Shown one piece after another: positions 32,654 to 40,625 of a DNA stretch of 41,904 nt. A model generated the notes under the pieces. The model searched no databases, was not told the DNA's origin, and was given only the letters and a program-made list of their open reading frames with translations. The stretch covers positions 1 through 41,904 of the forward strand of contig DATJGF010000090.1 of the NCBI GenBank assembly GCA_035495315.1. Direction: 5' to 3'. The first letter of the stretch is position 1, and each line of letters opens with the position of its first letter. A program made the translations under genes and the position numbers. The stretch comes from DATJGF01 sp035495315 (GTDB lineage Bacteria; Verrucomicrobiota; Verrucomicrobiia; Limisphaerales; UBA8199).

Positions 32654-34702
32654 ATCCAAGGCCGCGCGCAAGATGTCGAATCGCTGCTTGCCGACTTCGA
32701 TCGGAACCAACTGCTTGCCCTTCTCGTCAGCGTGCTCAACCAGCTCAGCGGGAAGCTCGTGCAGAAACGGAGATGGATGGCAGGGCACCGGTTGCCCATA
32801 CTTCTTGCGGCTGACGCAATGGCTGATGGTCAGCGTCTTCATCGCGCGCGTCACCGCGACATAAAACAGGCGCCGTTCCTCATCCAGTGTTCCCTCCTCC
32901 TTGGAACGGACGTGGGGCAAAAGACCGTCTTCGAGCCCGACGATGTAGACATTGGGGAATTCGAGCCCTTTGCAACTGTGCATCGTAATCAACGTCACGG
33001 CATTCCCGGTTTTCTCGTCGTCCTCTTCGCGTTCGGTATCCAAAGTGATTTCCTCGAGAAAACTCTCGAGGCATTCGCGCGATGAGCTGCTCGAGGCTGC
33101 ATCCCGGTCCAGGCTCGCCATGAGTTCTTTTAAATTTCTGATCCGGCCTTCCGCGGCTTCCGGAGTCTTCTCCGAGCGTCGCAGTTCATTGAAGTAACCG
33201 ATCTCGTCGAGGAAACGGTCCGCCCAAACCTGCAGCGTTAAGCCGCTTTCCAATCGCGCCTGGGTTCGTTCGATAAATTCGACGAAGGCTTCAATGGCCT
33301 TGCGAGCCTGGGCTTGCAATGTGGCGGTGACAGCCGGATTTTTCATGGCGGCGAAGACTGAACCTTTCCGTTCCTGGCTGGCCGCCAGGAGCCGTTCCAT
33401 CGTCACGTCGCTGAGACCGCGCGCCGGGACGTTCGCGATCCGCAGCAGACTGACGTCATCGTGCGGATTTACGAACATCTTAAGGTAAGCCAGAAAATCG
33501 CGCACCTCGCGCCGATCGAAGAAGCTCTGCCCGCCGATGAGGTGATAACGAACACTGGCGGCGCGCAACGCGGTTTCCAGCGGACGCGACTGGATATTAG
33601 TGCGGAATAGAATTGCGTGGTCCGACCAGAGATTTCTCTGAGTCAAACGGGCATATTCGATTTGCTCGACGATCGTTCGCGCCTCTTGCTCGTCATCACT
33701 GAAGGTATGCAGCAGGATTTTGGGGCCTTCGCCTTTTTGGGACCACAGTTTCTTCCCCCGACGGCGGACGTTGTGCTTAATCAAGGCATTGGCGGCGTTA
33801 AGGATGGTATTGGTCGAACGATAATTCTGCTCAAGTTTGACCACTTTGACTTCGGGAAAGTGTTTTTCCAGGTCGAGCAGGTTGGCGATCTCCGCGCCGC
33901 GCCAGCCGTAGATGCTTTGGTCGTCATCGCCGACGACGCAGAGGTTGCGATGCACGCAGGTCAGGGCGTGAACCAGCTTGAATTGGGCGGCGTTGGTATC
34001 CTGATACTCATCGACCATGACGTAGCGGTATTTCGCGCGGCAGGCCTCGAGGGCATCTGGATGCTCATCGAACAACTTCAGCGTGAGCAGGATCAGGTCG
34101 TCGAAGTCCACCGCATTGCACGCCCGCAAAGCCGATTCGTAACGCGAACGGACGTGCTCCGTCATTACCCGAACGTCCGCGTCGGCAAAAACGGAGGCGC
34201 GCTCGCCGCCATTTTTGAGGCGGCTCAACAGGCCGAGCACCGCCGCAGGGTCGACTTTCTTTGCTTTGTCAGAAATGTGCGCGAGGATTTTCTTCACCGC
34301 ACTGAGCTGCTCAGACTCGTCGTAAATCACGAAATTGCGCTTATAGCCCAGCTTGTCGATGTGTTGTCTCAAAATGCGGACACAGAGTGAATGAAAAGTG
34401 CAGATCGTTGGTCCTTCGACTTTGGCCTTTGATCCGTGCCGTCCGTTTTCCTGACTTTGGACCTTGGACTTTGGACTTTGGACTATTTTCCGCACCCGTT
34501 CCTGCATCTCGCGGGCGGCCTTATTCGTAAAGGTTACGCCGAGGACGTTGCCCGGCACGACACCCCGCTCGATCAAGTAGGCGATGCGATAGGTAATCAC
34601 CCGCGTTTTGCCGGTGCCCGCCCCGGCGAGGATCAAAACCGGTCCGTGGGTCGTCTCGACGGCCTGCCGTTGCTCGGGGTTAAGGGTGGTCAAATTCAAC
34701 AT
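32651..34702 (-). CDS. uvrD: UvrD/PcrA-type superfamily 1A DNA helicase
   Basis: 683 residues from ATG 34702; TTG 34744 would add 14 that are not family-like. All helicase motifs are visible: Q motif LNPEQRQAV, Walker A AGAGTGKT, Ia FTNKAAREMQERV, Ib TFHSLCVRIL, II VDEYQDTN, III GDDDQSIYGWRGA, IV LEQNYRST, V TMHSCKGLEFPNVYIVGLEDGLLPH, VI EERRLFYVAVTRA. It unwinds DNA 3'-5' in repair and replication restart. The length is slightly short of the usual 720-750, as the basic C-terminal tail is reduced. Between Ia and Ib is an odd in-frame insertion (VQSPKSKVQSQENGRHGS...) encoded by a heptanucleotide tandem repeat. The stop codon belongs to a palindromic repeat, so the 3' end may have been remodelled. 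Confidence 0.96.
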   Translation of the reverse strand: MLNLTTLNPEQRQAVETTHGPVLILAGAGTGKTRVITYRIAYLIERGVVPGNVLGVTFTNKAAREMQERVRKIVQSPKSKVQSQENGRHGSKAKVEGPTICTFHSLCVRILRQHIDKLGYKRNFVIYDESEQLSAVKKILAHISDKAKKVDPAAVLGLLSRLKNGGERASVFADADVRVMTEHVRSRYESALRACNAVDFDDLILLTLKLFDEHPDALEACRAKYRYVMVDEYQDTNAAQFKLVHALTCVHRNLCVVGDDDQSIYGWRGAEIANLLDLEKHFPEVKVVKLEQNYRSTNTILNAANALIKHNVRRRGKKLWSQKGEGPKILLHTFSDDEQEARTIVEQIEYARLTQRNLWSDHAILFRTNIQSRPLETALRAASVRYHLIGGQSFFDRREVRDFLAYLKMFVNPHDDVSLLRIANVPARGLSDVTMERLLAASQERKGSVFAAMKNPAVTATLQAQARKAIEAFVEFIERTQARLESGLTLQVWADRFLDEIGYFNELRRSEKTPEAAEGRIRNLKELMASLDRDAASSSSSRECLESFLEEITLDTEREEDDEKTGNAVTLITMHSCKGLEFPNVYIVGLEDGLLPHVRSKEEGTLDEERRLFYVAVTRAMKTLTISHCVSRKKYGQPVPCHPSPFLHELPAELVEHADEKGKQLVPIEVGKQRFDILRAALD
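34453..34483. repeat. Heptanucleotide tandem repeat inside uvrD
   Basis: About 4.4 copies of GACTTTG (one copy reads GACCTTG) on the plus strand. Degenerate copies (GACTTTGGCCTTTG) continue at 34418-34431. Read on the coding strand, three units give seven codons, producing the SPKSKVQ pattern in the helicase. Confidence 0.88.
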
Positions 34703-35041
34703 TCGCGCGCGGAGTGTAGTGGGCGTGATATTAGGTTCAAGCAAAACACCTCGGAGGGACGTCTTAAACGAGTTTTTTTTCGAAAGATGCAGTTCTACGA
34801 GGCGAGGAAATTGAGTTGAGCCTCACGGATTTGGCCTCTTTTGAAGACCAAACAAACCCATTAAACCGCAGAGACGCGATGAACGTGGAGAACAACATGC
34901 ATGAAATCTCTGCGATCGGCGCGTCTCAGCTGTTCTTTGTTGCGGGTTACAGGTTAAACGTTGCCGGTGACCGCACGCGGGTTTTTCCGCCCTGCTTTGC
35001 CCCTATACAGTCTGGGCAACCTTTGCTACCGTTGCGATGCT
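34703..35041. other. Divergent intergenic region between uvrD and frr
   Basis: 339 bp that must hold both promoters. A repeat-like AAACCGCAGAGACGCG motif is at 34863-34878, with a partial inverted copy (CTCTGCGATCGGCGCGTCTC) at about 34908-34927. A related motif lies downstream of frr at 35643. TATACAG at about 35005 could be part of an frr promoter, but I see no matching -35. No gene is supported here. Confidence 0.4.
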
Positions 35042-35602
35042 ATGGAACTGGACGATTTCTTACTCGAAGCGGAAGACAAAATGAGCAAGACCGAGCAGGT
35101 AGTGATCAACGAATTTGCCGGCGTCCGCACCGGTAAAGCCTCGCCGGCCCTGGTCGAAAACATCCTCGTCGAAGTCTATGGTTCCCAGATGCGGATCCGC
35201 GAATTGGCCGGCATCACGACTCCGGAACCGCGCACGTTGACGATTCAGCCGTGGGACGCCAATTCGTTGCACCCGATTGAGAAGGCGATTCAAAAGAGCA
35301 ATCTCGGTCTCACCCCCTCGGTTCAAGGCCGGGCGATTCGCATTTTCTTTCCTGAACTCAGCGAGGAACGCCGCCAGGAATTCGTCAAAATTGTTCGGAA
35401 AATGGCGGAGGACGGGCGGGTGGCGATCCGGCACGTCCGTCGTGATGCGATGGAACAATTGAAAAAACACGGGCACGACAGCGGCATCACGGAGGATGAT
35501 GTCAAACACGCCGAAAAAGAACTGCAGAAGCTCACGGACGAGTACATCGGCAAAATCGACCAACACGTGCAGCACAAAGAGAAGGAGATCATGACGGTCT
35601 AG
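35042..35602 (+). CDS. frr: Ribosome recycling factor
   Basis: 186 residues, the normal length (about 185). Together with EF-G it splits the post-termination ribosome complex. Family signatures are present: the N-terminal helix with MSKTEQVVINEFAGVRTGKASPALVENI, the domain II hinge (ITTPEPRTLTIQPWDANSLHPIEKAIQKSNLGLTPS), the strand GRAIRIFFPELSEERRQEFVKIV and the C-terminal helix VRRDAMEQLKKHG. ATG 35042 begins MELDDFLLEAEDKM, the usual first helix; the open frame upstream to 34961 is not family-like. pyrH, which often precedes frr, is absent from this window. Confidence 0.97.
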   Translation: MELDDFLLEAEDKMSKTEQVVINEFAGVRTGKASPALVENILVEVYGSQMRIRELAGITTPEPRTLTIQPWDANSLHPIEKAIQKSNLGLTPSVQGRAIRIFFPELSEERRQEFVKIVRKMAEDGRVAIRHVRRDAMEQLKKHGHDSGITEDDVKHAEKELQKLTDEYIGKIDQHVQHKEKEIMTV

Positions 35603-35641
35603 GCCGGAATTCAAGCGGGTCCGTGGTTAGAAATGCACGCT

Positions 35642-35673
35642 TAAAACCGCAGAGAGACGCGAAAGACGCGAAG
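35642..35673. repeat. AACCGCAGAGA-type interspersed repeat downstream of frr
   Basis: AAAACCGCAGAGAGACGCGA followed by AAGACGCGAAG lies 40 bp after the frr stop. It matches the motif upstream of frr at 34863, so frr is bracketed by two copies of one repeat type. Confidence 0.5.
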
Positions 35674-35772
35674 AAATAAAACAGAACCGAACCTCAGCGA
35701 ACTTCTCGTCTCGGCAGTTAATCCGGATCTCCGCGTCACCGGCCCCGGCCCAACTCCAGCAGGATTGCTAAC

Positions 35773-36849
35773 GTGATCCGAAACATAATTTTTGATTGGT
35801 CAGGGACTTTAGTCGACGATCTGCCCGCCGTCTGGAAGGCGACAAATTACGTCCTGCTCAAGGCGGAGCGGCGAGAATTAACGCTGGAAGAATTTCGAGC
35901 CGAGTTCTGCCTGCCGTTCACCCTGTTTTACGATCGGCATATTCCGCACATCGCGCTCCCTCAACTCGAAGAGTGGTTCCACAGCCATTTTCGCCAGGTG
36001 CAGGACTCGGTTTGCCCTCTGCCCCACGCCCGCGATTTTCTTGAATTCTGCCGCGCCCGCAAATTGAGGACCTTTCTTTTGAGCACCGTCCATCGCGACC
36101 ATTTCGCGGTGCAGGCTGCGGTGACCGGGTTTGAACCGTATTTGGAAAAGGCCTACGTGAACGTCTGGGACAAGCGCAAAAAAATCCACGACATTCTGCA
36201 GGAGAACAGCCTGGTGGTGGCCGAAACCCTCTTTGTCGGGGACATGCAGCACGACATCGAAACCGCCCGACATGGCGGAATCCATTCCTGTGCGGTGCTC
36301 ACCGGGTACAATACGCTCGAGCAGTTGCGAGCGGCCAAACCCGACCTGATCGTCGAGCATCTTGGCGAGCTGCGAGATATCCTCGAGCAAAATGAGCTCC
36401 ATTTACATCCAACTCCCAAATCCTTTGAGGAAACTCACGCTCCGGTCGTAACGGTCGGTGCGCTCATCTTCAACGATGCTGGGAACGTTTTAATGGTTCG
36501 CACGCACAAGTGGTCCAATCTCTGGGGCATCCCGGGCGGCAAAATTAAATGGAGCGAACCCGCCGAGGATGCGTTGCGCCGCGAAATCAAAGAAGAAACT
36601 GCATTGGACATTGACGCAATCGAGTTCCTCCTGGTGCAGGACTGCATCCACTCGAAGGAATTCTATCGTGATGCCCATTTCGTGCTGCTGAATTACCGCT
36701 GCCGCGCTGCCGGCGAGCAGACTGTCAAATTGAACGATGAAGCGCGCGAATTTCGCTGGGCGACGATGGAGGAGGCGCTGGCGATGCCGATTAACAGCCC
36801 GACCCGCACACTGCTGCTGGCGGTAGCCAAGAAACAAAAGGGGATCTGA
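35773..36849 (+). CDS. HAD hydrolase-Nudix hydrolase fusion
   Basis: 358 residues from GTG 35773. Residues 1-205 are a HAD-superfamily phosphatase: nucleophile Asp8 in FDWSGTLVDD, motif II Ser104 in FLLST, a Lys cluster near 134-137, and GDMQHD at 156-161. The usual second Asp of DxDGT is Ser10, as Ala in the DWAGT of phosphonatases, which may alter the chemistry. Residues 224-355 are a Nudix domain with a complete box (G256, E262, then RREIKEETAL at 269-278). The stop is 5 bp before folB on the same strand. Dihydroneopterin triphosphate is dephosphorylated by a Nudix enzyme and then a phosphatase to give the FolB substrate, so this fusion may do both steps. That role is inferred; the domain calls are firm. 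Confidence 0.92.
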   Translation: MIRNIIFDWSGTLVDDLPAVWKATNYVLLKAERRELTLEEFRAEFCLPFTLFYDRHIPHIALPQLEEWFHSHFRQVQDSVCPLPHARDFLEFCRARKLRTFLLSTVHRDHFAVQAAVTGFEPYLEKAYVNVWDKRKKIHDILQENSLVVAETLFVGDMQHDIETARHGGIHSCAVLTGYNTLEQLRAAKPDLIVEHLGELRDILEQNELHLHPTPKSFEETHAPVVTVGALIFNDAGNVLMVRTHKWSNLWGIPGGKIKWSEPAEDALRREIKEETALDIDAIEFLLVQDCIHSKEFYRDAHFVLLNYRCRAAGEQTVKLNDEAREFRWATMEEALAMPINSPTRTLLLAVAKKQKGI

Positions 36850-36854
36850 AATCA

Positions 36855-37211
36855 ATGCCAAGCGCCTCGCGCATTTCAATCGTTGACCTGGAAGTCTTTT
36901 ATCGTGTGGGCGTGCCGGAACAGGAGCGCGCCAAGCCACAACGCCTGCTGGTGACTCTTGACCTGGAGTTCGACTTCACAGCGGCGGCGGTGAGTGACCG
37001 CATCGAAAAGACGATTAATTACCAGGCGATCACGGATGATCTGCTCAAGTTTGGCGATAATCGCAGCTGGAAACTAATCGAGAAACTCGCCGCCGACATA
37101 GCCGATCTGGTGTTAAAGCGCTACCAGCCAGGTTCAGTCCGCGTTGAGGTTAAGAAGTTCGTGATTCCACAAGCTCGCTATGTAGCCGTCATGCTGGAAC
37201 GGACGCGGTAG
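36855..37211 (+). CDS. folB: Dihydroneopterin aldolase
   Basis: 118 residues, the normal length. It converts 7,8-dihydroneopterin to 6-hydroxymethyl-dihydropterin and glycolaldehyde in folate synthesis, usually as an octamer in the cytoplasm. Family features: ISIVDLEVFYRVGVPEQER (Glu22/Glu24 region), VTLDLEFDF, TINYQAITDDL (Asn55-Tyr56 substrate site), SWKLIEKLAADIADLVL (Glu76) and VRVEVKKFVIPQARYVAV with the catalytic Lys at 100 or 101. ATG 36855 is 5 bp beyond the stop of the HAD-Nudix gene, implying one transcript. No folK or folP is in the window. Confidence 0.95.
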   Translation: MPSASRISIVDLEVFYRVGVPEQERAKPQRLLVTLDLEFDFTAAAVSDRIEKTINYQAITDDLLKFGDNRSWKLIEKLAADIADLVLKRYQPGSVRVEVKKFVIPQARYVAVMLERTR

Positions 37212-37305
37212 TTCTGCGCCAACGCGTGATATTCGTGGAAATGAAGGCCAGCAGTGGGAAACGTCGATCGACAGGACGTGCGGTGCAAGGCTTTGATTTC
37301 AGAAA

Positions 37306-38361
37306 TCACCTCACCTTTTGACTAAGCTCTTTCAGGTCGGCAGCAAAATTGTCGACGTCTTCAGGCGTGGTATCCCAGCTGCACATCAGGCGCGACTCTT
37401 CCCAGCCGCCGACATTTGTGTAAAATCTCCAGCCGCGCTTATGCGCGGCCTCAATCACCGGTTCGGGAATCCTGGCAAACACGGCATTGGTCTGAACCGG
37501 GTAAGCAATCTCAATTCCTGGTATTTGGCGCAAGGCAGACTCGAGCCGGCGGGCCATTGCGTTGGCGTGTTCAGCGTGCCGCAACCACGCGCCGTCCTGC
37601 AACATTCCTGTCCACGGCGCCGAGAGGAAGCGCATCTTGGAGGCGAGTTGCCCACCCTGTTTGCAGCGGTAATCAAACTCGCGCGCCAGTTCCGGATTGA
37701 AAAAGACAATGGCTTCGCCCACCGCCAGCCCATTCTTGGTCCCGCCGAAGCAGAGCACATCGACGCCGGCCTTCCAGGTGAGCTCCCTGGGAGCCACGCC
37801 TAAGGAGACGACCGCGTTGGCGAAACGCGCGCCGTCCATCTGGATTCGCAGCTGAAAGTGCCGCGCGACATCGGCGAGGGCGCGTAACTCGTCCAGCGAA
37901 TAAACGGTGCCGACCTCGGTGGCCTGCGTGAGGCTCAAGGCTCGCGGTTTTGGGTAGTGAATATCGGTCCGCTTGCTGACCGCCTTCTCGATTGATTTGG
38001 GATCAACCTTGCCCGCTGCGCCCGGCAATAACAGCACCTTGGTGCCATTGGCAAAAAACTCCGGCGCACCGCATTCGGATCCTTCGACATGGGAAAGCTC
38101 GTGACACAAAATGCTGTGGTAGGATTGGCAAAGTGCCGCCAGCGAAAGGGAGTTGGCCGAGGTGCCGTTGAAGACGAAGAAGACCTCACAGTTCGCTTCG
38201 AACACATCGCGCAGAAGGTTCGAGGCTTTCTCCGTCCAGGTATCGTCACCGTAACTGATTTCGTGGCCCTGGTTGGCGGCGACCATCGCGGCAAATGCCT
38301 CGGGGCAGATCCCGGCGTAATTGTCGCTGGCGAAATGACGGCGGGGGGCAGGTTCGGTCAT
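37306..38361 (-). CDS. Low-specificity threonine aldolase family PLP enzyme
   Basis: 351 residues of the fold-type I PLP aldolase family that cleaves L-threonine or allo-threonine to glycine and acetaldehyde. Motifs: FASDNYAGICPEAFAAM at the start, GDDTWTEKA, FNGTSANSLSL (cofactor phosphate binding), the Asp of QMDGARF (Asp176) and Lys209 in CFGGTKNGL as the Schiff-base lysine. FYTNVGGWEESRLMCSWDTTPEDV is the typical C-terminal domain. Close relatives include beta-eliminating lyases, so the exact substrate is not certain. ATG at 38361. It converges with folB; the 94-bp gap shows no terminator. Confidence 0.93.
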   Translation of the reverse strand: MTEPAPRRHFASDNYAGICPEAFAAMVAANQGHEISYGDDTWTEKASNLLRDVFEANCEVFFVFNGTSANSLSLAALCQSYHSILCHELSHVEGSECGAPEFFANGTKVLLLPGAAGKVDPKSIEKAVSKRTDIHYPKPRALSLTQATEVGTVYSLDELRALADVARHFQLRIQMDGARFANAVVSLGVAPRELTWKAGVDVLCFGGTKNGLAVGEAIVFFNPELAREFDYRCKQGGQLASKMRFLSAPWTGMLQDGAWLRHAEHANAMARRLESALRQIPGIEIAYPVQTNAVFARIPEPVIEAAHKRGWRFYTNVGGWEESRLMCSWDTTPEDVDNFAADLKELSQKVR

Positions 38362-38433
38362 AAGGGATATTAGGAGTTGGTTGGGGCTGGCGCAATTGCT
38401 GGGTAATGCGCCGCCAGGTTTTTGGGAGGTTTT

Positions 38434-38507
38434 GGGGTGCGCCCGTCCTCTGGCGTTATTTTAGAGTAGGACGTCTCATCCAAAGCGCCAGGGGACTGGC
38501 GCACTCC
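38434..38507. repeat. Imperfect palindromic repeat (GTGCGCC..CTGGCG type)
   Basis: Arms 38434-38458 and 38482-38507 pair over about 25 bp with four or five mismatches (GGGGTGCGCCCGTCCTCTGG against GGAGTGCGCCAGTCCCCTGG read on the other strand). It lies between the GIY-YIG stop (38527) and the threonine aldolase start (38361). Confidence 0.7.
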
Positions 38508-38526
38508 AAGACGCTAGCGCGACTGC

Positions 38527-39279
38527 TCAGCGTTTCGCGGCAAACTCGATTATCGCTTCCAAATCGGCCTCGCGAACGGCGACTTCGAACGGGTGCGCTT
38601 GAGTTATGGTGCGCGCGCCAACCCACTCCACCAACGGAATTGCGTGGCCGGCGAAAAGCTGCTGCAGCAACGCGTTGCAATGTTCGAAATCGGCATCCAC
38701 TGTTCTGGGCTTTGGTATGATTGCGATTTCCGCAAGCCCCCCATCAAACCAACCGGCTGGCATGCCAAACAATCCGCGCTCCGGATGCAACGCGCACCAC
38801 AGCACCCGCACCAGCACGCAACGCAAAGCGACTGCGCCCGCGCCTAACGGGCCGCAGCTCTGCCCATCCGAGGCCGCTGTTGACGTAATCGCCAGCTCCA
38901 ATGCTTCTTCGGTCACCTTCCACCCGAGGTAGCGCGCCGGTCCTGGCCAGGTACCTGCGCGGTTGAATCGCGGACGCAATTCGCGCAACAGCTCTGATTC
39001 TCGCGCCAGCGCTGAACGTTCATCGGCACATTCCTGGAGCTCAATGCGGTTGACCTGCCGCAACAACCTCAGGTGACGTCGCGGCAGTCGTCCCGGGTTC
39101 GCCACCCGATAATTGCCAAGTCGTTTCTTCAGGTTTTTTGCCTTCCCGACGTACAGCACCGTCTCCGCCGCATCGCGCATCAGGTAGACCCCCGGACATT
39201 GCGGCGCGTCCCTGAAAAAATTGACCCCCAACCGCTCAACGAGCGGCCGGGGGTCCGGAATTAAGAGCAGTTGCGGCAT
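38527..39279 (-). CDS. GIY-YIG nuclease domain protein
   Basis: 250 residues. The GIY-YIG domain covers about 25-110 and resembles the UvrC N-terminal nuclease: CPGVYLMRDAAETVLYVGKAKNLKKRL (GVY 30-32, YVG 43-45, basic residue after GKA), catalytic Glu94 in ARESELLRELRPRFN, and Asn106. UvrC and Cho use this domain to make the 3' cut at DNA lesions; the partner domains of UvrC (UVR, RNase H-like, HhH) are absent. The remaining 140 residues (EALELAIT...RCVLVRVLWCALHPERGLFG...) are of unknown type. It may be a Cho-like repair nuclease or a standalone structure-specific nuclease. ATG at 39279, 95 bp downstream of the gap stop on the same strand. Confidence 0.88.
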   Translation of the reverse strand: MPQLLLIPDPRPLVERLGVNFFRDAPQCPGVYLMRDAAETVLYVGKAKNLKKRLGNYRVANPGRLPRRHLRLLRQVNRIELQECADERSALARESELLRELRPRFNRAGTWPGPARYLGWKVTEEALELAITSTAASDGQSCGPLGAGAVALRCVLVRVLWCALHPERGLFGMPAGWFDGGLAEIAIIPKPRTVDADFEHCNALLQQLFAGHAIPLVEWVGARTITQAHPFEVAVREADLEAIIEFAAKR

Positions 39280-39305
39280 GATCTTTTATGCGCGCTGCCC
39301 GCATC

Positions 39306-39363
39306 GGTAGGGCCGCCTCGCCGAGGCGGCCGGGCAAGGCGGTTTCGGCAAAACCGCGCTACC
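39306..39363. repeat. Double-hairpin repeat downstream of gap
   Basis: GGTAG (39306) and CTACC (39359) enclose two hairpins. One is the near-perfect palindrome GGCCGCCTCGCCGAGGCGGC at 39311-39331; the other is GCGGTTT-CGGCA-AAACCGC at 39339-39357. It lies 10 bp beyond the gap stop on the minus strand and could end gap transcription, though no T-tract follows. Confidence 0.8.
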
Positions 39364-39373
39364 TCTGAGGTAA

Positions 39374-40423
39374 TTAAACGCCTTTCTGAATCATGAACTT
39401 GAGCAGGTCCGCTACGCGGCAGCTGTAACCCCACTCGTTGTCATACCAGCTCACCAACTTGAAGAACCGCTTGTTCAGTTCAATGCCGGAGCCCTGGTCA
39501 AAGATCGACGACGACTTCGAATGGATGAAATCCGAGCTGACCACTTCGTCCTCAGTGTACTCGAGGATCCCTTTGAGGTAGGTCTCGCTCGCCTTCTTCA
39601 TCGCTGCGCTGATCTCGGCGTAACTCGTATCTTTGGTCGTGCGGACCGTCAGGTCAACGACCGAGACCGTCGGCGTCGGCACGCGAAACGCCATACCGGT
39701 CAGCTTGCCTTTGACTTCCGGCAGCACCAGGCCAACGGCTTTCGCCGCGCCCGTCGTCGACGGAATCAGGTTCAACGCTGCGGTGCGGCCGCCTTTCCAG
39801 TCCTTCTTGCTCGGGCCATCGACGGTCTTCTGCGTCGCGGTGTAGGAGTGGACGGTCGTCATCAACCCTTCTTCGACGCCGAATCCTTCCTTCAACAGCA
39901 CATAGACCAGCGGCGCAAGGCAGTTGGTCGTGCAGGAGGCGTTCGACACGATGTTGTGCTGCTTCGGATCGTACTTATCCTGGTTTACGCCCATCACCAG
40001 CGTCGGGCAATCGCCTTTCGCCGGGGCGGAGATAATGACCTTTTTGGCGCCGGCGATCAGATGGCCCTTGGCCTTTTCAACATCAGTGAACAAGCCGGTC
40101 GATTCGATAACCACGTCAACGCCGAGCTGCTTCCACGGCAGTTGCGCCGGTTCCTTCGCGCTGACGACCTGCATCTTCTGGCCGTTGACGATCAGGATGT
40201 CATCTTCCGGTTTGTCGGCGGCGGATTTAGCCGAGCCAACGGTCCCGTTGAAGCGGCCCTGGATGGAATCATACTTGAGCAGGTAAGCGAGATTATCGGC
40301 CGGGACGATATCGCCAACCGCAACGACCTCGACATCTTTGCCCACCAATCCTTGTTCGACCATCGCCCGGAATACCAGGCGCCCAATCCGGCCGAACCCG
40401 TTAATTGCAACTTTTACTGCCAT
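39374..40423 (-). CDS. gap: Glyceraldehyde-3-phosphate dehydrogenase, type I
   Basis: 349 residues. It oxidises glyceraldehyde 3-phosphate with phosphate and NAD(P) to 1,3-bisphosphoglycerate in glycolysis or gluconeogenesis. NAD-binding start VAINGFGRIGRLVFRA; active-site SNASCTTNC with Cys164; TTVHSYT with His192; TGMAFRVPTPTVSVVDLT; and the C-terminal SWYDNEWGYSCRV. It is slightly longer than the usual 330-340 because of a short insertion near residues 60-75. ATG at 40423 is preceded by a good sigma-70-like promoter at 40463-40490. Codon and base use look like the neighbours. Confidence 0.98.
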   Translation of the reverse strand: MAVKVAINGFGRIGRLVFRAMVEQGLVGKDVEVVAVGDIVPADNLAYLLKYDSIQGRFNGTVGSAKSAADKPEDDILIVNGQKMQVVSAKEPAQLPWKQLGVDVVIESTGLFTDVEKAKGHLIAGAKKVIISAPAKGDCPTLVMGVNQDKYDPKQHNIVSNASCTTNCLAPLVYVLLKEGFGVEEGLMTTVHSYTATQKTVDGPSKKDWKGGRTAALNLIPSTTGAAKAVGLVLPEVKGKLTGMAFRVPTPTVSVVDLTVRTTKDTSYAEISAAMKKASETYLKGILEYTEDEVVSSDFIHSKSSSIFDQGSGIELNKRFFKLVSWYDNEWGYSCRVADLLKFMIQKGV

Positions 40424-40462
40424 AGTTCAATTTCAATAGTTTAAATTCAAAACCGAACGCGC

Positions 40463-40490
40463 ATATTAACGGCGGAGGCTGCATGGTCAA
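40463..40490 (-). promoter_or_regulatory. Sigma-70-like promoter of gap
   Basis: On the minus strand TTGACC (40485-40490), 16-bp spacer, TAATAT (40463-40468). Transcription would start near 40456, giving a leader of about 33 bases before ATG 40423. Confidence 0.6.
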
Positions 40491-40558
40491 CGAATAAAGG
40501 AGTTCGCAATTCAGCGTAATGTTCATAAAAACTTATTTTGAATTTTACAATTCGTGAT

Positions 40559-40586
40559 TTGACTAATTTTACTCTCGCTTTACAAT
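40559..40586 (+). promoter_or_regulatory. Sigma-70-like promoter of the coiled-coil gene
   Basis: TTGACT (40559-40564), 16-bp spacer, TACAAT (40581-40586). The predicted start point near 40593 lies at or after the earliest possible TTG start codon, which argues for ATG 40626 as the true start of the downstream gene. Confidence 0.6.
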
Positions 40587-40625
40587 CCGACCTTGGATCG
40601 CTGGCAAGCTGAGAATTCAGTCGAC

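Noticed and set aside
27400..38361. Possible link between the threonine aldolase (Thr to Gly) and the NRPS predicted to use Thr and Gly
   Set aside because: They are about 5 kb apart with uvrD, frr and folate genes between them on mixed strands; the match is suggestive but nothing in the sequence ties them.
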